Origin: Deltaproteobacteria bacterium
Lineage (GTDB): Bacteria; Desulfobacterota; Desulfarculia; Adiutricales; Adiutricaceae
DNA: 64,000 nt
NCBI GenBank assembly: GCA_031264145.1
Contig: JAISEK010000148.1
Location: forward strand, 1-64,000
Direction: 5' to 3'
The translations under genes were made by a program, and so were the position numbers. Positions 8,552 to 19,124 of the stretch are shown piece by piece. How positions within the stretch are numbered: position 1 is the stretch's first letter; every line of letters begins with the position of its first letter. A model generated the notes under the pieces. The model searched no databases. It worked only from the letters and a program-made list of their open reading frames with translations, and had not been told where the DNA came from.

Positions 8552-9961
8552 CTACTCCGAGGTCTGGACCTGCTCCGACGGGGCGCCGCCCCGGCGGGTG
8601 ACGATCCTGGAGATGTCGTTGTAGAAGACCATGACCATCAGGGCCAGGAGGGCGCAGACGCCCACAATCTGGCTGACCTCCTTGAACCTGAGGCTCAGGG
8701 GCCTGCGCCTGAGGGCCTCGATGAGGAATATCAGCAGCTGCCCGCCGTCCAGGACCGGCAGGGGCACCAGGTTGAGGATGGCCAGGTTTACGCTGATTAG
8801 GGCCATCAGGGCGACGAAGTCCCCCAGGCCGTCCCGGATCTTGCTGCCGGCCGCCTCGGCGATGAGAATCGGCCCGCCCATGACCTTGGGCGATATCTTG
8901 GCCCTGATCAGCTTGTATATGGTCAGATAGGTGAGCCTCACGGCATTCCAGCTCTCCGAGAGGCTATAGCCTATGGCCCTTATCGGGCCCACCCGCTCGA
9001 TGACGAGCTCGGGCCTGTGGGCCAGGCCGACCATGGGGGTGAACAGGGTCTTCCCCTCCAGGTTCTGGCTGGCCTCGAGCCTAGGGGTGATGGTGAAGCT
9101 CAGCCTGGCCCCGTCCCTCAGCACCTCAAACTCCATGGGCCTTACCGGGGTCCCCGTCTCCGTGGCCCTGGCGCCCTCCGGGCCCTGGACGGCCTCGACC
9201 AGCTCCGACCAGTCCTCGATGGCCCGGCCATCGATGGCCGTCACCAGATCGCCCGGCTTGATGCCCGCCTCGCTGGCCGGCTTGCCGGGCAGGGCCTGGC
9301 CGATTATCGGCCTGGCGCGGGGCCTGAGGCCCAGGGACCAGTAAGGCGAGCTGTCGCCCAGTATGTCCCGGCCAGCCCTCAGCGTCGTTGCGACCTCGAA
9401 GGACAGGCTCTGGCCGGAGCGGATTGCCCCCACCACAGCGACCCTGTCGCCGCCCTGGTCCACGAGGTCCTCCAGCTGGTCGAAATACCTCACCTCCTGG
9501 CCATCGAGGCTCACTACCAGGTCCCCGGGGCGCAGGCCGGCTGCGTAGGCCGGGCCGTCCTGGGGAAGCTGGCCCAGGACGGGCGGCAGGTGCTGGAAGC
9601 CGATGGCCATTATGAGGACCCACAGGGCCAGGAAGGCGAAGGCCAGGTTGAAGAGCGGGCCGGCGAAGACGACCAGGGCCCGTACCCACAGGGGCTTGTG
9701 GGTGAAGGAGAACCTTTCCTCGCCAGGGGGGATCGTCGAGCCCGGCTCCTCCCCGAAAAGCTTGACGTAGCCCCCAAGGGGCAGCCAGCAGATCTGGTAC
9801 TCGGTCTCGCCTATCCTGCGGGAGAGGATCCGGGGCGGGAACCCCAGGGAAAAGCGCTCCACCCGGACGCCAAGCAGCTTGGCGGCCAGAAAGTGGCCAA
9901 GCTCGTGGACGAAGATGAGAATGAGGAGCAGAACGACGAAGGCGGCTAGCGTAAGGAGCAT
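8552..9961 (-). CDS. rseP: RIP metalloprotease RseP (site-2 protease, two PDZ domains)
   Basis: HELGHFLAAKLLGVRVERFSLGFPPRI; PDZ repeats GLRPGDLVVSLDGQ and GIKPGDLVTAIDGR; NLVPLPVLDGGQL. Confidence 0.96.
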   Translation of the reverse strand: MLLTLAAFVVLLLILIFVHELGHFLAAKLLGVRVERFSLGFPPRILSRRIGETEYQICWLPLGGYVKLFGEEPGSTIPPGEERFSFTHKPLWVRALVVFAGPLFNLAFAFLALWVLIMAIGFQHLPPVLGQLPQDGPAYAAGLRPGDLVVSLDGQEVRYFDQLEDLVDQGGDRVAVVGAIRSGQSLSFEVATTLRAGRDILGDSSPYWSLGLRPRARPIIGQALPGKPASEAGIKPGDLVTAIDGRAIEDWSELVEAVQGPEGARATETGTPVRPMEFEVLRDGARLSFTITPRLEASQNLEGKTLFTPMVGLAHRPELVIERVGPIRAIGYSLSESWNAVRLTYLTIYKLIRAKISPKVMGGPILIAEAAGSKIRDGLGDFVALMALISVNLAILNLVPLPVLDGGQLLIFLIEALRRRPLSLRFKEVSQIVGVCALLALMVMVFYNDISRIVTRRGGAPSEQVQTSE

Positions 9962-10747
9962 ACCTGATTACCTTGACCACCCCGGCCATTCCGGCCGGGG
10001 CCTTCCCCAAGCGTCTGTCAGGGCCAGGGCGGAAGGGCGCCCGGCCATTAGGAATAACCTTATACCATATTTGGGGCCCGGACGGGCCCAAAAATGAGCC
10101 ACCCCCTAAAGTGGCCGCCCCTGGCGGGGCGGCCGGCATGGCTTCTCACCGAGTGAGTCCTAAAAATGATCAGTCTTGCTACATATTAACTAGTTTTTAA
10201 CTTAATATAAATCAAAAAAATATTTATTATGCACATATTTTATATTTATAGATATATGAAGACTTATTTTTAAATTTTTATTGATTAAAATATTTGCAAT
10301 AATGTCTAATTAATAATATTGCAAACATATTTGATTCATATATGTTTATAATATATACACATTCCTGGTCTTTTTTGCCCCAAACTTGCCCTTGCCCGCG
10401 AAAGCCTCCCGAAAAATTGCAATAACAAGCCGCCTGGGCTCCTTCCGGGCCAGCGCCCGGGCCTGGACTGGCCATGGGGACCGCCCCGCGCCCAGGTTAT
10501 GGGCACCGGGGCCGGGACGGAAAATGGCCGACGCCCTATCTTTGCTCTTGACCCCAAAGCGGCTTTTAGGCTATCTTTCCAAAGTATCTCAAGTCAGGTC
10601 AGGCCACCCCTCGGACTTGGCGGGCCCGCTCCTGGAAGGCTGGCCGGAGGGGCCCGTTTTGGCCGGACCAGGCTTTTTGGCCTTGAAGACGTCCCTTGCC
10701 GGAAGAGGCCAGGGACGTCTCGCAAAAAACACCGGAGGCACCTTTAC

Positions 10748-11881
10748 ATGAAATCGCTAGTCAAGTTTCTGGCCACGCTGGCCCTGGCCGCCTTCCTGCC
10801 CCTGGCCCCGACGGCCCAGGCCCAGGATGGCGGGACGCTGAAGATCGGCTTTGGCGGGGCTCTTTTGGGAGACACCGCCAGCTACGGCCTTTCAAACCTC
10901 TACGGCATCGAGTACGCCGCGGCCCAGGTCAACGCCAAGGGCGGCCTCCTCGGCCGGCAGATAGAGATTGTCACCGAGGACGACAGCTGCCGTCCTGACC
11001 TGGCGCCCGAAGCAGCCCTCAAGCTGGCCAACCAGGGCCTGAAGCTTATTATGGGGCACACCTGCTCAGGGGCCACCCGTAGCGCGCTTTCCTCCTACAA
11101 CAACAGGGTCATCCTGATCTCCTCCTCGGCCACCGAGGTCGCCCTCACCGAGGACGGGGCCAGCCCCTACTTCTTCAGGACCACGCCCCGCGACGACGCC
11201 CAGGCCACTATCCAGCTGAAGTACATGAAGCAGAAGGGCTACAAGAAGGTGGCCATCCTCCACGACAAGGGCGACTACGGCATTGCCCTGGCCGAGAAGA
11301 TGCAGAACGACATCAAGGCCGATCCCGGGGACATCCAGATCGTCCTCTTCCAGGGCATCACCTCCGGCGAGGTCTCCTATGACGACGTGGTCTCCCTGCT
11401 AAGGCAGAACGAGGCCGAGGTCCTGATCTGGGGCGGCTACTACAGCGACGCCTCCAAGCTGATCATGCAGATGCGCGACAAGGGCCTGACCACGGTCGTC
11501 ATCGGCCCTGACGGCCTCTACAACCCCAGCTTCATCACGCTGGGCGGGACGGCCGTGGAGGGCTCCGTGGCCACCGGCCAGGCCGACCTTAGCAACTCCG
11601 AGGCGGCCAAGGCGGCCATCGCCGACCACAATACCCGCCACACCGAGGAAATAGGGCCCTACTTCTTCTATGCGGCCGGGGCGGCCCAGGCCCTGTTCGC
11701 GGCCGTCGAGAAGGCCGGCACGGCGGACGATCTGGACGCCATCAAGAAGCACCTGACCGAGGACACCGTCGAGACGGTCATGGGCCCGGTTCGCTTTGAC
11801 GCCAAGGGCGACGTAATCGGCGCCGCGTTCGCCCTTTACGAGATCAAGGACGGCAATTTCTCCGAGATCAAGATGGATTGA
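10748..11881 (+). CDS. livJ: Branched-chain amino-acid ABC transporter, substrate-binding protein
   Basis: Signal peptide MKSLVKFLATLALAAFLPLAPTAQAQ; Leu/Ile/Val-BP fold motifs; start after GGAGGC RBS. Confidence 0.92.
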   Translation: MKSLVKFLATLALAAFLPLAPTAQAQDGGTLKIGFGGALLGDTASYGLSNLYGIEYAAAQVNAKGGLLGRQIEIVTEDDSCRPDLAPEAALKLANQGLKLIMGHTCSGATRSALSSYNNRVILISSSATEVALTEDGASPYFFRTTPRDDAQATIQLKYMKQKGYKKVAILHDKGDYGIALAEKMQNDIKADPGDIQIVLFQGITSGEVSYDDVVSLLRQNEAEVLIWGGYYSDASKLIMQMRDKGLTTVVIGPDGLYNPSFITLGGTAVEGSVATGQADLSNSEAAKAAIADHNTRHTEEIGPYFFYAAGAAQALFAAVEKAGTADDLDAIKKHLTEDTVETVMGPVRFDAKGDVIGAAFALYEIKDGNFSEIKMD

Positions 11882-11976
11882 CGCCACCCACCTATTCCCT
11901 TCCCCTGAGGCCCCCTGGCCTTGGGGGAGGGCCGGGCCAGAGAATTTTTCCACGGACAGGACGGATTTTTGGGAAA

Positions 11977-12879
11977 ATGAACTTTTTTTTGGATCTTTTC
12001 ATGAGCGGCCTGACCAAGGGCAGCATCTACGCCCTGATTGCCCTTGGCTACACCATGGTCTATGGGATCATAGCCCTGATCAACTTCGCGCACGGCGAGA
12101 TATACATGATCGGGGCCTTCACGGCCCTTCTGGCTTCCATGGTCCTGGGGAGCCTGGGCCTCTCCGGCTGGGGCCTACTCCTGTCGGTGGCGGCCATCGC
12201 TGCCGTCTACTCGGCCATGTACGGCTGGACCGTTGAGCGGGTGGCCTACAAGCCTCTTAGGGGCTCCTCCAGGCTGGCCCCGCTGATCAGCGCCATAGGC
12301 ATGTCGATTTTCCTCCAGAACTACGTCCAGCTGGCCCAGAGCCCCAACTTTCTGGTCTTCCCCGACCTTGTCCCCCAGATAGACTTCCTCGCGCCCGTAG
12401 CCAGGTACATAAGCCGCACCCAGCTGGTCATCCTCCTGTTCACGGTCTTCTCCATGGTGGGCCTGACTGTCTTCATCAAATTCACCAAGATGGGCATGGC
12501 CATGCGGGCCGTGGCCCAGGACCAGACCATGGCCAGGCTGGCCGGGGTCAACATCGACAAGGTCATCTCGGCCACCTTCGTCATTGGCTCGATCCTGGCC
12601 GCCCTGGGCGGGGTCCTCATAGGCTGCAGCATGCGCCAGATAAGCTTCTATATCGGCTTCATCGCCGGCATGAAGGCATTCACGGCCGCCGTCCTGGGCG
12701 GCATAGGCAGCATCCCGGGGGCCGTCGTCGGGGCCCTCATCCTCGGCTTCGCCGAGAGCTTCGCCGCCGGCTACGTCTCCAGCTCCTACAAGGACGTGGT
12801 GGCCTTCATAATCCTCATAATAATCCTGATCTTCCGGCCCGAGGGGATCATGGGGCAGGCCCAGACCCAGAAGGTCTGA
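11977..12879 (+). CDS. livH: Branched-chain amino-acid ABC transporter permease LivH
   Basis: MNFFLDLFMSGLTKGSIYALIALGYTMVYGIIALINFAHGEIYMIGAF. Confidence 0.95.
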   Translation: MNFFLDLFMSGLTKGSIYALIALGYTMVYGIIALINFAHGEIYMIGAFTALLASMVLGSLGLSGWGLLLSVAAIAAVYSAMYGWTVERVAYKPLRGSSRLAPLISAIGMSIFLQNYVQLAQSPNFLVFPDLVPQIDFLAPVARYISRTQLVILLFTVFSMVGLTVFIKFTKMGMAMRAVAQDQTMARLAGVNIDKVISATFVIGSILAALGGVLIGCSMRQISFYIGFIAGMKAFTAAVLGGIGSIPGAVVGALILGFAESFAAGYVSSSYKDVVAFIILIIILIFRPEGIMGQAQTQKV

Positions 12880-12958
12880 CCACAAGGGCGGAAGGGGCCC
12901 AGGATGGCCCCTGGCCCATATCCTTATCCCCCGCAATAGGTTTCTTGGCTGCGATACT

Positions 12959-14365
12959 ATGACCAACCCCTCAAGTTCCCAAAAACCAGGCCGGGCCATC
13001 CTGGCCGAGATTAAGGCCGGCCTGCTGGCCTCGCTGTGGATCTGCCTTCTGGCCTTCCCATTGATGACGCTGGAAATCAACCCCTCCAGCCACACCATCT
13101 CCTTCTCGGCCTCGCGGCTGCCCTTCCTGGCGGGGGCCACCTTCGTCCTGGCCATCCTGTGGCGCTTCTTTCTGCGCCGCCGAGCCTTCCAGGGCGTCTC
13201 CAAGGCCGTCCTCAAGTCGGAGGGTCTCCCGGAGGGCCTGATCAAGGGGCCCAAGCCGACCTGGCTGACCGTGGTCATGGGCTCCCGCTTTCGCTACCCT
13301 GTGCTGGCCATCCTACTGGGCTTCATGGCCCTGCTGCCCTTCGTCAGCCCGCCCTACCTGGTCAACGTCATGGTCAAGGCCCTCATCTACGTGTCCCTGG
13401 GCCTGGGCCTCAACGTCGTGGTCGGGGTCTCGGGCCTCCTGAACCTGGGCTACGTGGCCTTCTACGCCATGGGGGCCTACACCTACGCCCTCCTGGGCCA
13501 GTACCTGGGGCTGGGCTTCTGGGTCTGCCTGCCCCTGGGGGCCCTGGTGGCCACGCTGATGGGCCTCTTGCTGGGCTTTCCGGTCATCCGCCTGAGCGGC
13601 GACTACCTGGCCATCGTGACCCTTTCCTTCGGCGAGATAACCCGGCTGGTCTTGACGAACCTCGACATCACCAGGGGGCCGAGGGGCATCAGCAACATCA
13701 GGCCGGCCGGTTTTTTTGGCCTCGACCTCAACGGCCCGATCAAGGATTTCCTCGTCGCCAACCTTGGCGTCGACAAGGACATGGACATCAACAAGATCCT
13801 GACCTACTTCATCATCCTGGGCCTGGTCATCCTGACGATCATCTGCGTCTTCAGGCTCGAGAACTCCCGCCTGGGCCGGGCCTGGCTGGCCATGCGCGAG
13901 GACGAGGTGGCCTGCCAGGCCATGGGCATCAACAAGACCAGGGCCAAGCTGACCGCCTTCGCCCTGGGCTCCACCTGGGCCGGCCTGGCCGGGGTCGTCT
14001 TCGCCTCCCATCTCTCCTTCATAAACCCCACCATCTTCTCGTTCATGGAATCGATCATGATCCTCTCCATCGTCGTCCTGGGCGGCATGGGCAGCATCCC
14101 AGGGGTCATCCTGGGGGCCCTGGTCCTCATCGTCCTCCCCGAGCAGCTGCGGGCCTTCTCCCAGTACCGCATGCTCATCTTCGGGGCCCTGATGGTCCTG
14201 ATGATGGTCTTCAGGCCGGGGGGCCTCATCCAGAGCGCCAGGGAGGTGTACCTGCACAAGCTGGGCGGGCAGGACGGGCCCCAGGGTGGCCCGGCGGGCG
14301 GTGCCGCCAGGATCGAGGCCCTGAACGGCGCCGGCCGCCCGGTCGAGGGGGATGGCCGTGGCTGA
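12959..14365 (+). CDS. livM: Branched-chain amino-acid ABC transporter permease LivM
   Basis: LGLGLNVVVGVSGLLNLGYVAFYAMGAYTYALL; C-terminal GGMGSIPGVILGALVLIVLPEQLR. Confidence 0.95.
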   Translation: MTNPSSSQKPGRAILAEIKAGLLASLWICLLAFPLMTLEINPSSHTISFSASRLPFLAGATFVLAILWRFFLRRRAFQGVSKAVLKSEGLPEGLIKGPKPTWLTVVMGSRFRYPVLAILLGFMALLPFVSPPYLVNVMVKALIYVSLGLGLNVVVGVSGLLNLGYVAFYAMGAYTYALLGQYLGLGFWVCLPLGALVATLMGLLLGFPVIRLSGDYLAIVTLSFGEITRLVLTNLDITRGPRGISNIRPAGFFGLDLNGPIKDFLVANLGVDKDMDINKILTYFIILGLVILTIICVFRLENSRLGRAWLAMREDEVACQAMGINKTRAKLTAFALGSTWAGLAGVVFASHLSFINPTIFSFMESIMILSIVVLGGMGSIPGVILGALVLIVLPEQLRAFSQYRMLIFGALMVLMMVFRPGGLIQSAREVYLHKLGGQDGPQGGPAGGAARIEALNGAGRPVEGDGRG

Positions 14366-15179
14366 CCTGCGGCCGGCCGCCGGCCAGGCGGGCCACGCTG
14401 GGGACCCGGTCCTCCAGACCAGGGGCCTCTCCATGGTCTTCGGGGGCCTGGAGGCCCTGAACAACGTGGACCTTGAGGTCGGCCGCGATACCATTACCGC
14501 CCTCATAGGCCCAAACGGCTCGGGCAAGACCACGTTCTTCAATTGCATAACCGGCATCTACCGTCCAACCAGGGGCCAAGTGACCCTTTTCCCGGCGGGA
14601 CTTCCGGCCATCGGCCTCAAGGGCCTGGCCCCGGACGTCATCACCCACCACGGGCTGGCCCGGACCTTCCAGAACATCAGGCTCTTCAACAACCTGACGG
14701 TCCTGGAGAACGTCCTCATAGGCCGCCACACCCGCATGAAGGCGGGCCTGTGGGGCGCCCTCTTCAGGGACCGGGCCACCAGGCGCGAGGAAAGGGAGGC
14801 CATCGGGCACAGCTTCGAGCTCCTGGTCTCCTACGGCCTTGACCACATGGCCAACGAGCTGGCCAAGAACCTGCCCTACGGCGACCAGAGGCGGCTGGAG
14901 ATAGTCCGGGCCCTGGCCACCGAGCCAAGGGTCCTCCTCCTGGACGAGCCGGCGGCCGGCCTGAACATCGGCGAGACGTCCTCCCTGAGGGATCTGATCA
15001 CCTCCATCAGGGAGCGCGAGAGGGTTTCAATTTTGCTTATAGAGCACGACATGAGTCTGGTCATGAGCGTTTCGAGGAAGATTTACGTCATCGACTACGG
15101 CCGCCTGATCGCCCAGGGACCGCCGGACGAGATCCGCCGCGACCCCAAGGTCATCAAGGCCTACCTGGGGGAGGAATGA
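14352..15179 (+). CDS. livG: Branched-chain amino-acid ABC transporter ATPase LivG
   Basis: Walker A GPNGSGKTTFFNCITG; LPYGDQRRLEIVRALATEPRVLLLDEPAAGLN. Confidence 0.95.
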   Translation: MAVADLRPAAGQAGHAGDPVLQTRGLSMVFGGLEALNNVDLEVGRDTITALIGPNGSGKTTFFNCITGIYRPTRGQVTLFPAGLPAIGLKGLAPDVITHHGLARTFQNIRLFNNLTVLENVLIGRHTRMKAGLWGALFRDRATRREEREAIGHSFELLVSYGLDHMANELAKNLPYGDQRRLEIVRALATEPRVLLLDEPAAGLNIGETSSLRDLITSIRERERVSILLIEHDMSLVMSVSRKIYVIDYGRLIAQGPPDEIRRDPKVIKAYLGEE

Positions 15180-15898
15180 TGGCCGCCCCCATGCTGGAAC
15201 TCAAGGGCGTCCGGACCGCCTACGGCAACATCGAGGCCCTGAAGGGGGTGGACCTGGACATCCGGGAAGGCGAGATCATCGCCCTTCTGGGGGCCAACGG
15301 TGCCGGCAAGACCACCACCCTCTGCTCCATCACCGGCCTGGTCCCGCCCAAGTCCGGGAGCATCGTCTTTGACGGCCAGGACATAAGGGGGGCCAGGACT
15401 GAATCGCTGGTAAGGAAGGGCCTCATCATGGTCCCTGAGGGCCGGCGCATCTTCCCTGGCCTCACGGTCCTGGAGAACCTCAAGATGGGTGCCTACCTGA
15501 TCTCCGACAAGCGGGCCATCAGCCAGGACCTGGAGTACATATTCAACCTCTTCCCCATCCTGGCCACCCGCTCCAGGCAGAGCGGCGGAACCCTCTCCGG
15601 CGGCGAGCAGCAGATGCTGGCCATCTCCAGGAGCCTGATGGGGCACCCCCGCATGCTGCTACTGGACGAGCCCAGCCTGGGCCTGGCGCCCATCGTCATC
15701 CGCAACATATTCGACATCATACGGAAGATTAACAGGGAGAACGGCACAACGATTCTATTGGTCGAGCAGAACGCCAACCTGGCCCTGATGCTGGCCCACC
15801 GGGCCTACATAATGACCACCGGCCTCATCACCCTTTCGGGCACTGCCTCCGAGTTCCTGAACGACGAGAGCGTCCGCAAGGCCTACCTGGGCGGCTAG
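15176..15898 (+). CDS. livF: Branched-chain amino-acid ABC transporter ATPase LivF
   Basis: LLGANGAGKTTTLCSITG; LSGGEQQMLAISRSLMGHPRMLLLDEPSLGLAP. Confidence 0.95.
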   Translation: MMAAPMLELKGVRTAYGNIEALKGVDLDIREGEIIALLGANGAGKTTTLCSITGLVPPKSGSIVFDGQDIRGARTESLVRKGLIMVPEGRRIFPGLTVLENLKMGAYLISDKRAISQDLEYIFNLFPILATRSRQSGGTLSGGEQQMLAISRSLMGHPRMLLLDEPSLGLAPIVIRNIFDIIRKINRENGTTILLVEQNANLALMLAHRAYIMTTGLITLSGTASEFLNDESVRKAYLGG

Positions 15899-16035
15899 CC
15901 CGCCGGGCTGCCCAAAAACGCCTTTTCGGCCTCCCTCATTCCCTTGTCCCACATAAGCCCGGCCAGCTTTCCATTCTCGCCAGTAACCAGCCCTCCCCGC
16001 CGCCAGCGGGCGGGCCAAGACCCCCGGAGCCGCCA

Positions 16036-17148
16036 TTGAAGAAAGGCCCCCGGCATAGCCCCCTGTCCCTGGATGGGGCCCAGGAGGGCCCCATCGTCCT
16101 CAGGGGGGCCCTGACCGCCCAGGTACCGGGCCCGGTCTGGGATCCCCTGCTCAGGTGGCCCAGGGACAGGCTGACCCTTGACCTGGGCTCCCTGGAGGCC
16201 CTGGATCTCAACGGGGCGGCCCAGCTGCTGTGGCTCCGGCGGAGCCTTGGCGGCAGGGGGGTGGCCCTGGACTTCACTCAGCCGCCCCCCGCCCTCCAGC
16301 CCATCTGGGACCTGGCCTCCAGGACCCTGGGCCCGCCGCCGCCCAAGCCGCCCAGGCCGACCTTCCTCGAGCTCACCGGCCGGAACCTCTCCAGGGCCTG
16401 GGCCGATTTGCTGGACCTGGTGGGCTTTCTTGGCGAGCTCCTCTCGCACCTCGCAGGCCTGGCGCCCAGGCCCTGGCGCCTGAGATGGTCGGCCACCATG
16501 CGGGTCGCCGAGACCGCCGCCATCGACGCCCTGCCGGTGACGGCCCTGGTGGCCTTCCTGGTGGGCCTCATCCTGGCCTTCCAGTCGGCCATGTTCATGC
16601 GCCTGTTCGGGGTCGACATCTTCGTGGCCGACCTGGTGGGCCTTTCCATCGTGCGGGAACTGGGGACGCTCCTGACGGCCATCGTCCTTACCGGCCGCAG
16701 CGGCTCGGCCTTCTCGGCAGAGCTGGGGGCCATGAAGGCCAACCAGGAGATCGACGCCTTCGTGACCATGGGCCTGTCACCCTCCAGGGACCTGGTCCTC
16801 CCCAGGGTCCTGGCCCTGACCATCGCCACGCCCCTTCTGACGGTCCTGGCCGACCTGGCCGGCCTTTTGGGCGGCAACCTGGTCATGGTCACCCTGGGCC
16901 ACCCGGTGGCCGTATTCTGGCACGAGCTTTCCAGCCACATCGACGCCTCGGACGTCGCCACCGGGCTCTTCAAGTCATTCGTCTTCGGCTTCACCGTGGC
17001 CGCCATCGGCTGCCAGCGGGGCCTCTCCGCCGGCTCCGGCCCCGCGGCCGTGGGCCAGGCCACAACCAGGGGCGTGGTCACCAACATCATCGTCCTGGCC
17101 ATCCTCGACAGCCTCTTCGCCGTGCTGTTCTACGTGCTAAAATGGTAG
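16036..17148 (+). CDS. MlaE-type permease with N-terminal STAS-like domain
   Basis: RDRLTLDLGSLEALDLNGAAQLLWLRRSL (STAS-like) fused to LPVTALVAFLVGLILAFQSA..RELGTLLTAIVLTGRSGSAFSAELGAMKANQEIDAFVTMG (MlaE). Confidence 0.92.
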   Translation: MKKGPRHSPLSLDGAQEGPIVLRGALTAQVPGPVWDPLLRWPRDRLTLDLGSLEALDLNGAAQLLWLRRSLGGRGVALDFTQPPPALQPIWDLASRTLGPPPPKPPRPTFLELTGRNLSRAWADLLDLVGFLGELLSHLAGLAPRPWRLRWSATMRVAETAAIDALPVTALVAFLVGLILAFQSAMFMRLFGVDIFVADLVGLSIVRELGTLLTAIVLTGRSGSAFSAELGAMKANQEIDAFVTMGLSPSRDLVLPRVLALTIATPLLTVLADLAGLLGGNLVMVTLGHPVAVFWHELSSHIDASDVATGLFKSFVFGFTVAAIGCQRGLSAGSGPAAVGQATTRGVVTNIIVLAILDSLFAVLFYVLKW

Positions 17149-17918
17149 GGTTGGGGGCCTGCCCCCTGGCGGTTTCCGGCCTTGAGGTGGCCTACCCCGG
17201 CTGCCCGCCCCTCCTGTCCGACGTCGGCTTCAGGCTGTCCAAGGGGGAGATCTTTGGCCTCCTGGGTCCCAGCGGCTGCGGCAAGACGACCCTCCTGAGG
17301 CACCTGGTGGGCCTGGAGCGGCCCAGGACGGGCAGGATAGAGTTCTTTGGCCAGGATCTGTGGGCCGCCGACGGGGCCCTTCTGGACGGGCACCGGCGAA
17401 GGTTCGGCGTCATGTTCCAGGGCGGGGCCCTTTTCGGCGACCTGAGCCTCCTGGAGAACGTGGCCCTGCCCCTCACCGAGTTCACCGACCTGAGGCCCGG
17501 GGCCATCATGGCCGCCGCCCAGCTGAAGCTGGGCCTGGTGGGCCTCTCGGGCTACGAGCACTACCTCCCGGCCAGCCTTTCGGGGGGCATGCGGAAGCGG
17601 GCGGCCATCGCCAGGGCCCTGGCCCTGGAACCGGGGCTCCTGTTCCTGGACGAGCCCTCGGCCGGCCTCGATCCGGTCACCTCGGCCGGGCTCGACGGGC
17701 TCATCGTCACCCTGGCCCGCAACCTGTCTCTCTCTTTCGTCATCGTCACCCACGAGCTGGACAGCGTCATGGCCATCATGGACCGGGCCATCCTCCTGGA
17801 CAAGCGCAGGGGGGGCATAGTGGCCAGCGGCTCACCCATGTTCCTGGCCCTGGAGTCGCCGAGCGCGGAGGCGGCCGCCTTCTTCCGGCGCGGCCAGAGG
17901 GGCGGGCCGGGGGCCTAG
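17142..17918 (+). CDS. MlaF-type ABC transporter ATPase
   Basis: FGLLGPSGCGKTTLLRHLVGLERP; LSGGMRKRAAIARALALEPGLLFLDEPSAGLDPVTSAGLD. Confidence 0.93.
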   Translation: MVGLGACPLAVSGLEVAYPGCPPLLSDVGFRLSKGEIFGLLGPSGCGKTTLLRHLVGLERPRTGRIEFFGQDLWAADGALLDGHRRRFGVMFQGGALFGDLSLLENVALPLTEFTDLRPGAIMAAAQLKLGLVGLSGYEHYLPASLSGGMRKRAAIARALALEPGLLFLDEPSAGLDPVTSAGLDGLIVTLARNLSLSFVIVTHELDSVMAIMDRAILLDKRRGGIVASGSPMFLALESPSAEAAAFFRRGQRGGPGA

Positions 17919-18173
17919 TGCCTTGTTTCCCCTGGGGCTACGGCCAGGCGCGGCCGCATTTCGCCGGCGAGCGGCGGCCCACCAAGATTCGTCCGGGATG
18001 TCATCGCCATTCAGATCATTTCTAGAAAGACGGGGGCCGGGGGACCGGCCCCGCTGGCCTTTCCGGTGGGCCAGAAACCGGCGGCCTTGGATTGCCAGGG
18101 GCCAGATCAATATTGTTCTTATGATTTATTACATATAATATAAGTTTTTATCTTAAATTAAGAGAAAACAATA

Positions 18174-19124
18174 ATGGCAGTCAAAGCAAATTATGTAAAA
18201 ATAGGTATTTTTACCATATCGGCCCTGGCCATTCTGACCGCCGCCGTGCTATACTTCGGTCTCAGCAGCGCCTTCAAGCCCTCCCTGGACTGCCAGACCT
18301 ACTTCAACCACACGGTCCAGGGCCTGGCCCCGGGGTCGTCGGTCAACTTCAGGGGCTTCAAGGTCGGCCAGGTGTCCAACATCGCCCTGCCGATCCTTCC
18401 TGGGTCCTCGGGCCAGCTCATGGTCAGGGTCGAGTTCACGGTGGAGCCGTCCCTCCTGATCGGCCGGGAGGGAGTCAGCGTGGGCGACGCCAGGGGCCTC
18501 CTGGAGCGGGAGATCGCCAACAAGCTCAGGTGCTTCCTCTCCTACCAGGGCGTTTCCGGACTGAGCTACCTGAACCTGGACTACCTCGACGGCGACAGCG
18601 CCGACGAGCCCGTCCCCAGGGAGGACACGGACAAGCTGGTCATCCCCAGCGCCAGGGGGGCCGTCCTGGCCATCGGCGACTCGCTCTCCAAGGTCCTCCG
18701 GTCACTCTCGGGGGTGGACTTCGAGAAATTGAACGATTCCCTGGCCGCGACCCTCGGTTCGGTCAAGGACCTCTCGGAGACCGTCAACTCCGATCTCCAC
18801 GTCCTCTCCCTGACCATGGGCCAGGCCCTCGCCAGCCTGGAGGAGGCCTCGGGCGATTTCTCCAGGCTGGCCAACAGGCTTTCCCGCGACCTGGAGGCCC
18901 TGGATCTGGCCACCAAGTCGTCCGAGCTGGCCTCCTCGCTCAGGCGCCTGGCCGGCGTCCTCAAGGAGGCCGAGTCCCTGACCAGGTCCACCAGGGCCAG
19001 CCTCCCGGCGACGCTGGAAAACATGCGGGTCATGTCCGAAAACCTCCGGGAGGTATCCGAGATGGCCAGGCGCTACCCAAGCCAGATACTCTTCGGGCAA
19101 CCTCCGCTGGAGATGAACAAATGA
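18174..19124 (+). CDS. MlaD/MCE family substrate-binding protein
   Basis: MAVKANYVKIGIFTISALAILTAAVLYFGLSS; VQGLAPGSSVNFRGFKVGQVSNIAL; coiled-coil C-terminus. Confidence 0.93.
   Translation: MAVKANYVKIGIFTISALAILTAAVLYFGLSSAFKPSLDCQTYFNHTVQGLAPGSSVNFRGFKVGQVSNIALPILPGSSGQLMVRVEFTVEPSLLIGREGVSVGDARGLLEREIANKLRCFLSYQGVSGLSYLNLDYLDGDSADEPVPREDTDKLVIPSARGAVLAIGDSLSKVLRSLSGVDFEKLNDSLAATLGSVKDLSETVNSDLHVLSLTMGQALASLEEASGDFSRLANRLSRDLEALDLATKSSELASSLRRLAGVLKEAESLTRSTRASLPATLENMRVMSENLREVSEMARRYPSQILFGQPPLEMNK

Noticed and set aside
12175-14557. Long antisense ORFs (367 and 414 aa) opposite livH/livM
   Set aside because: Shadow ORFs from high-GC codon bias; the + strand encodes clear LivH/LivM.
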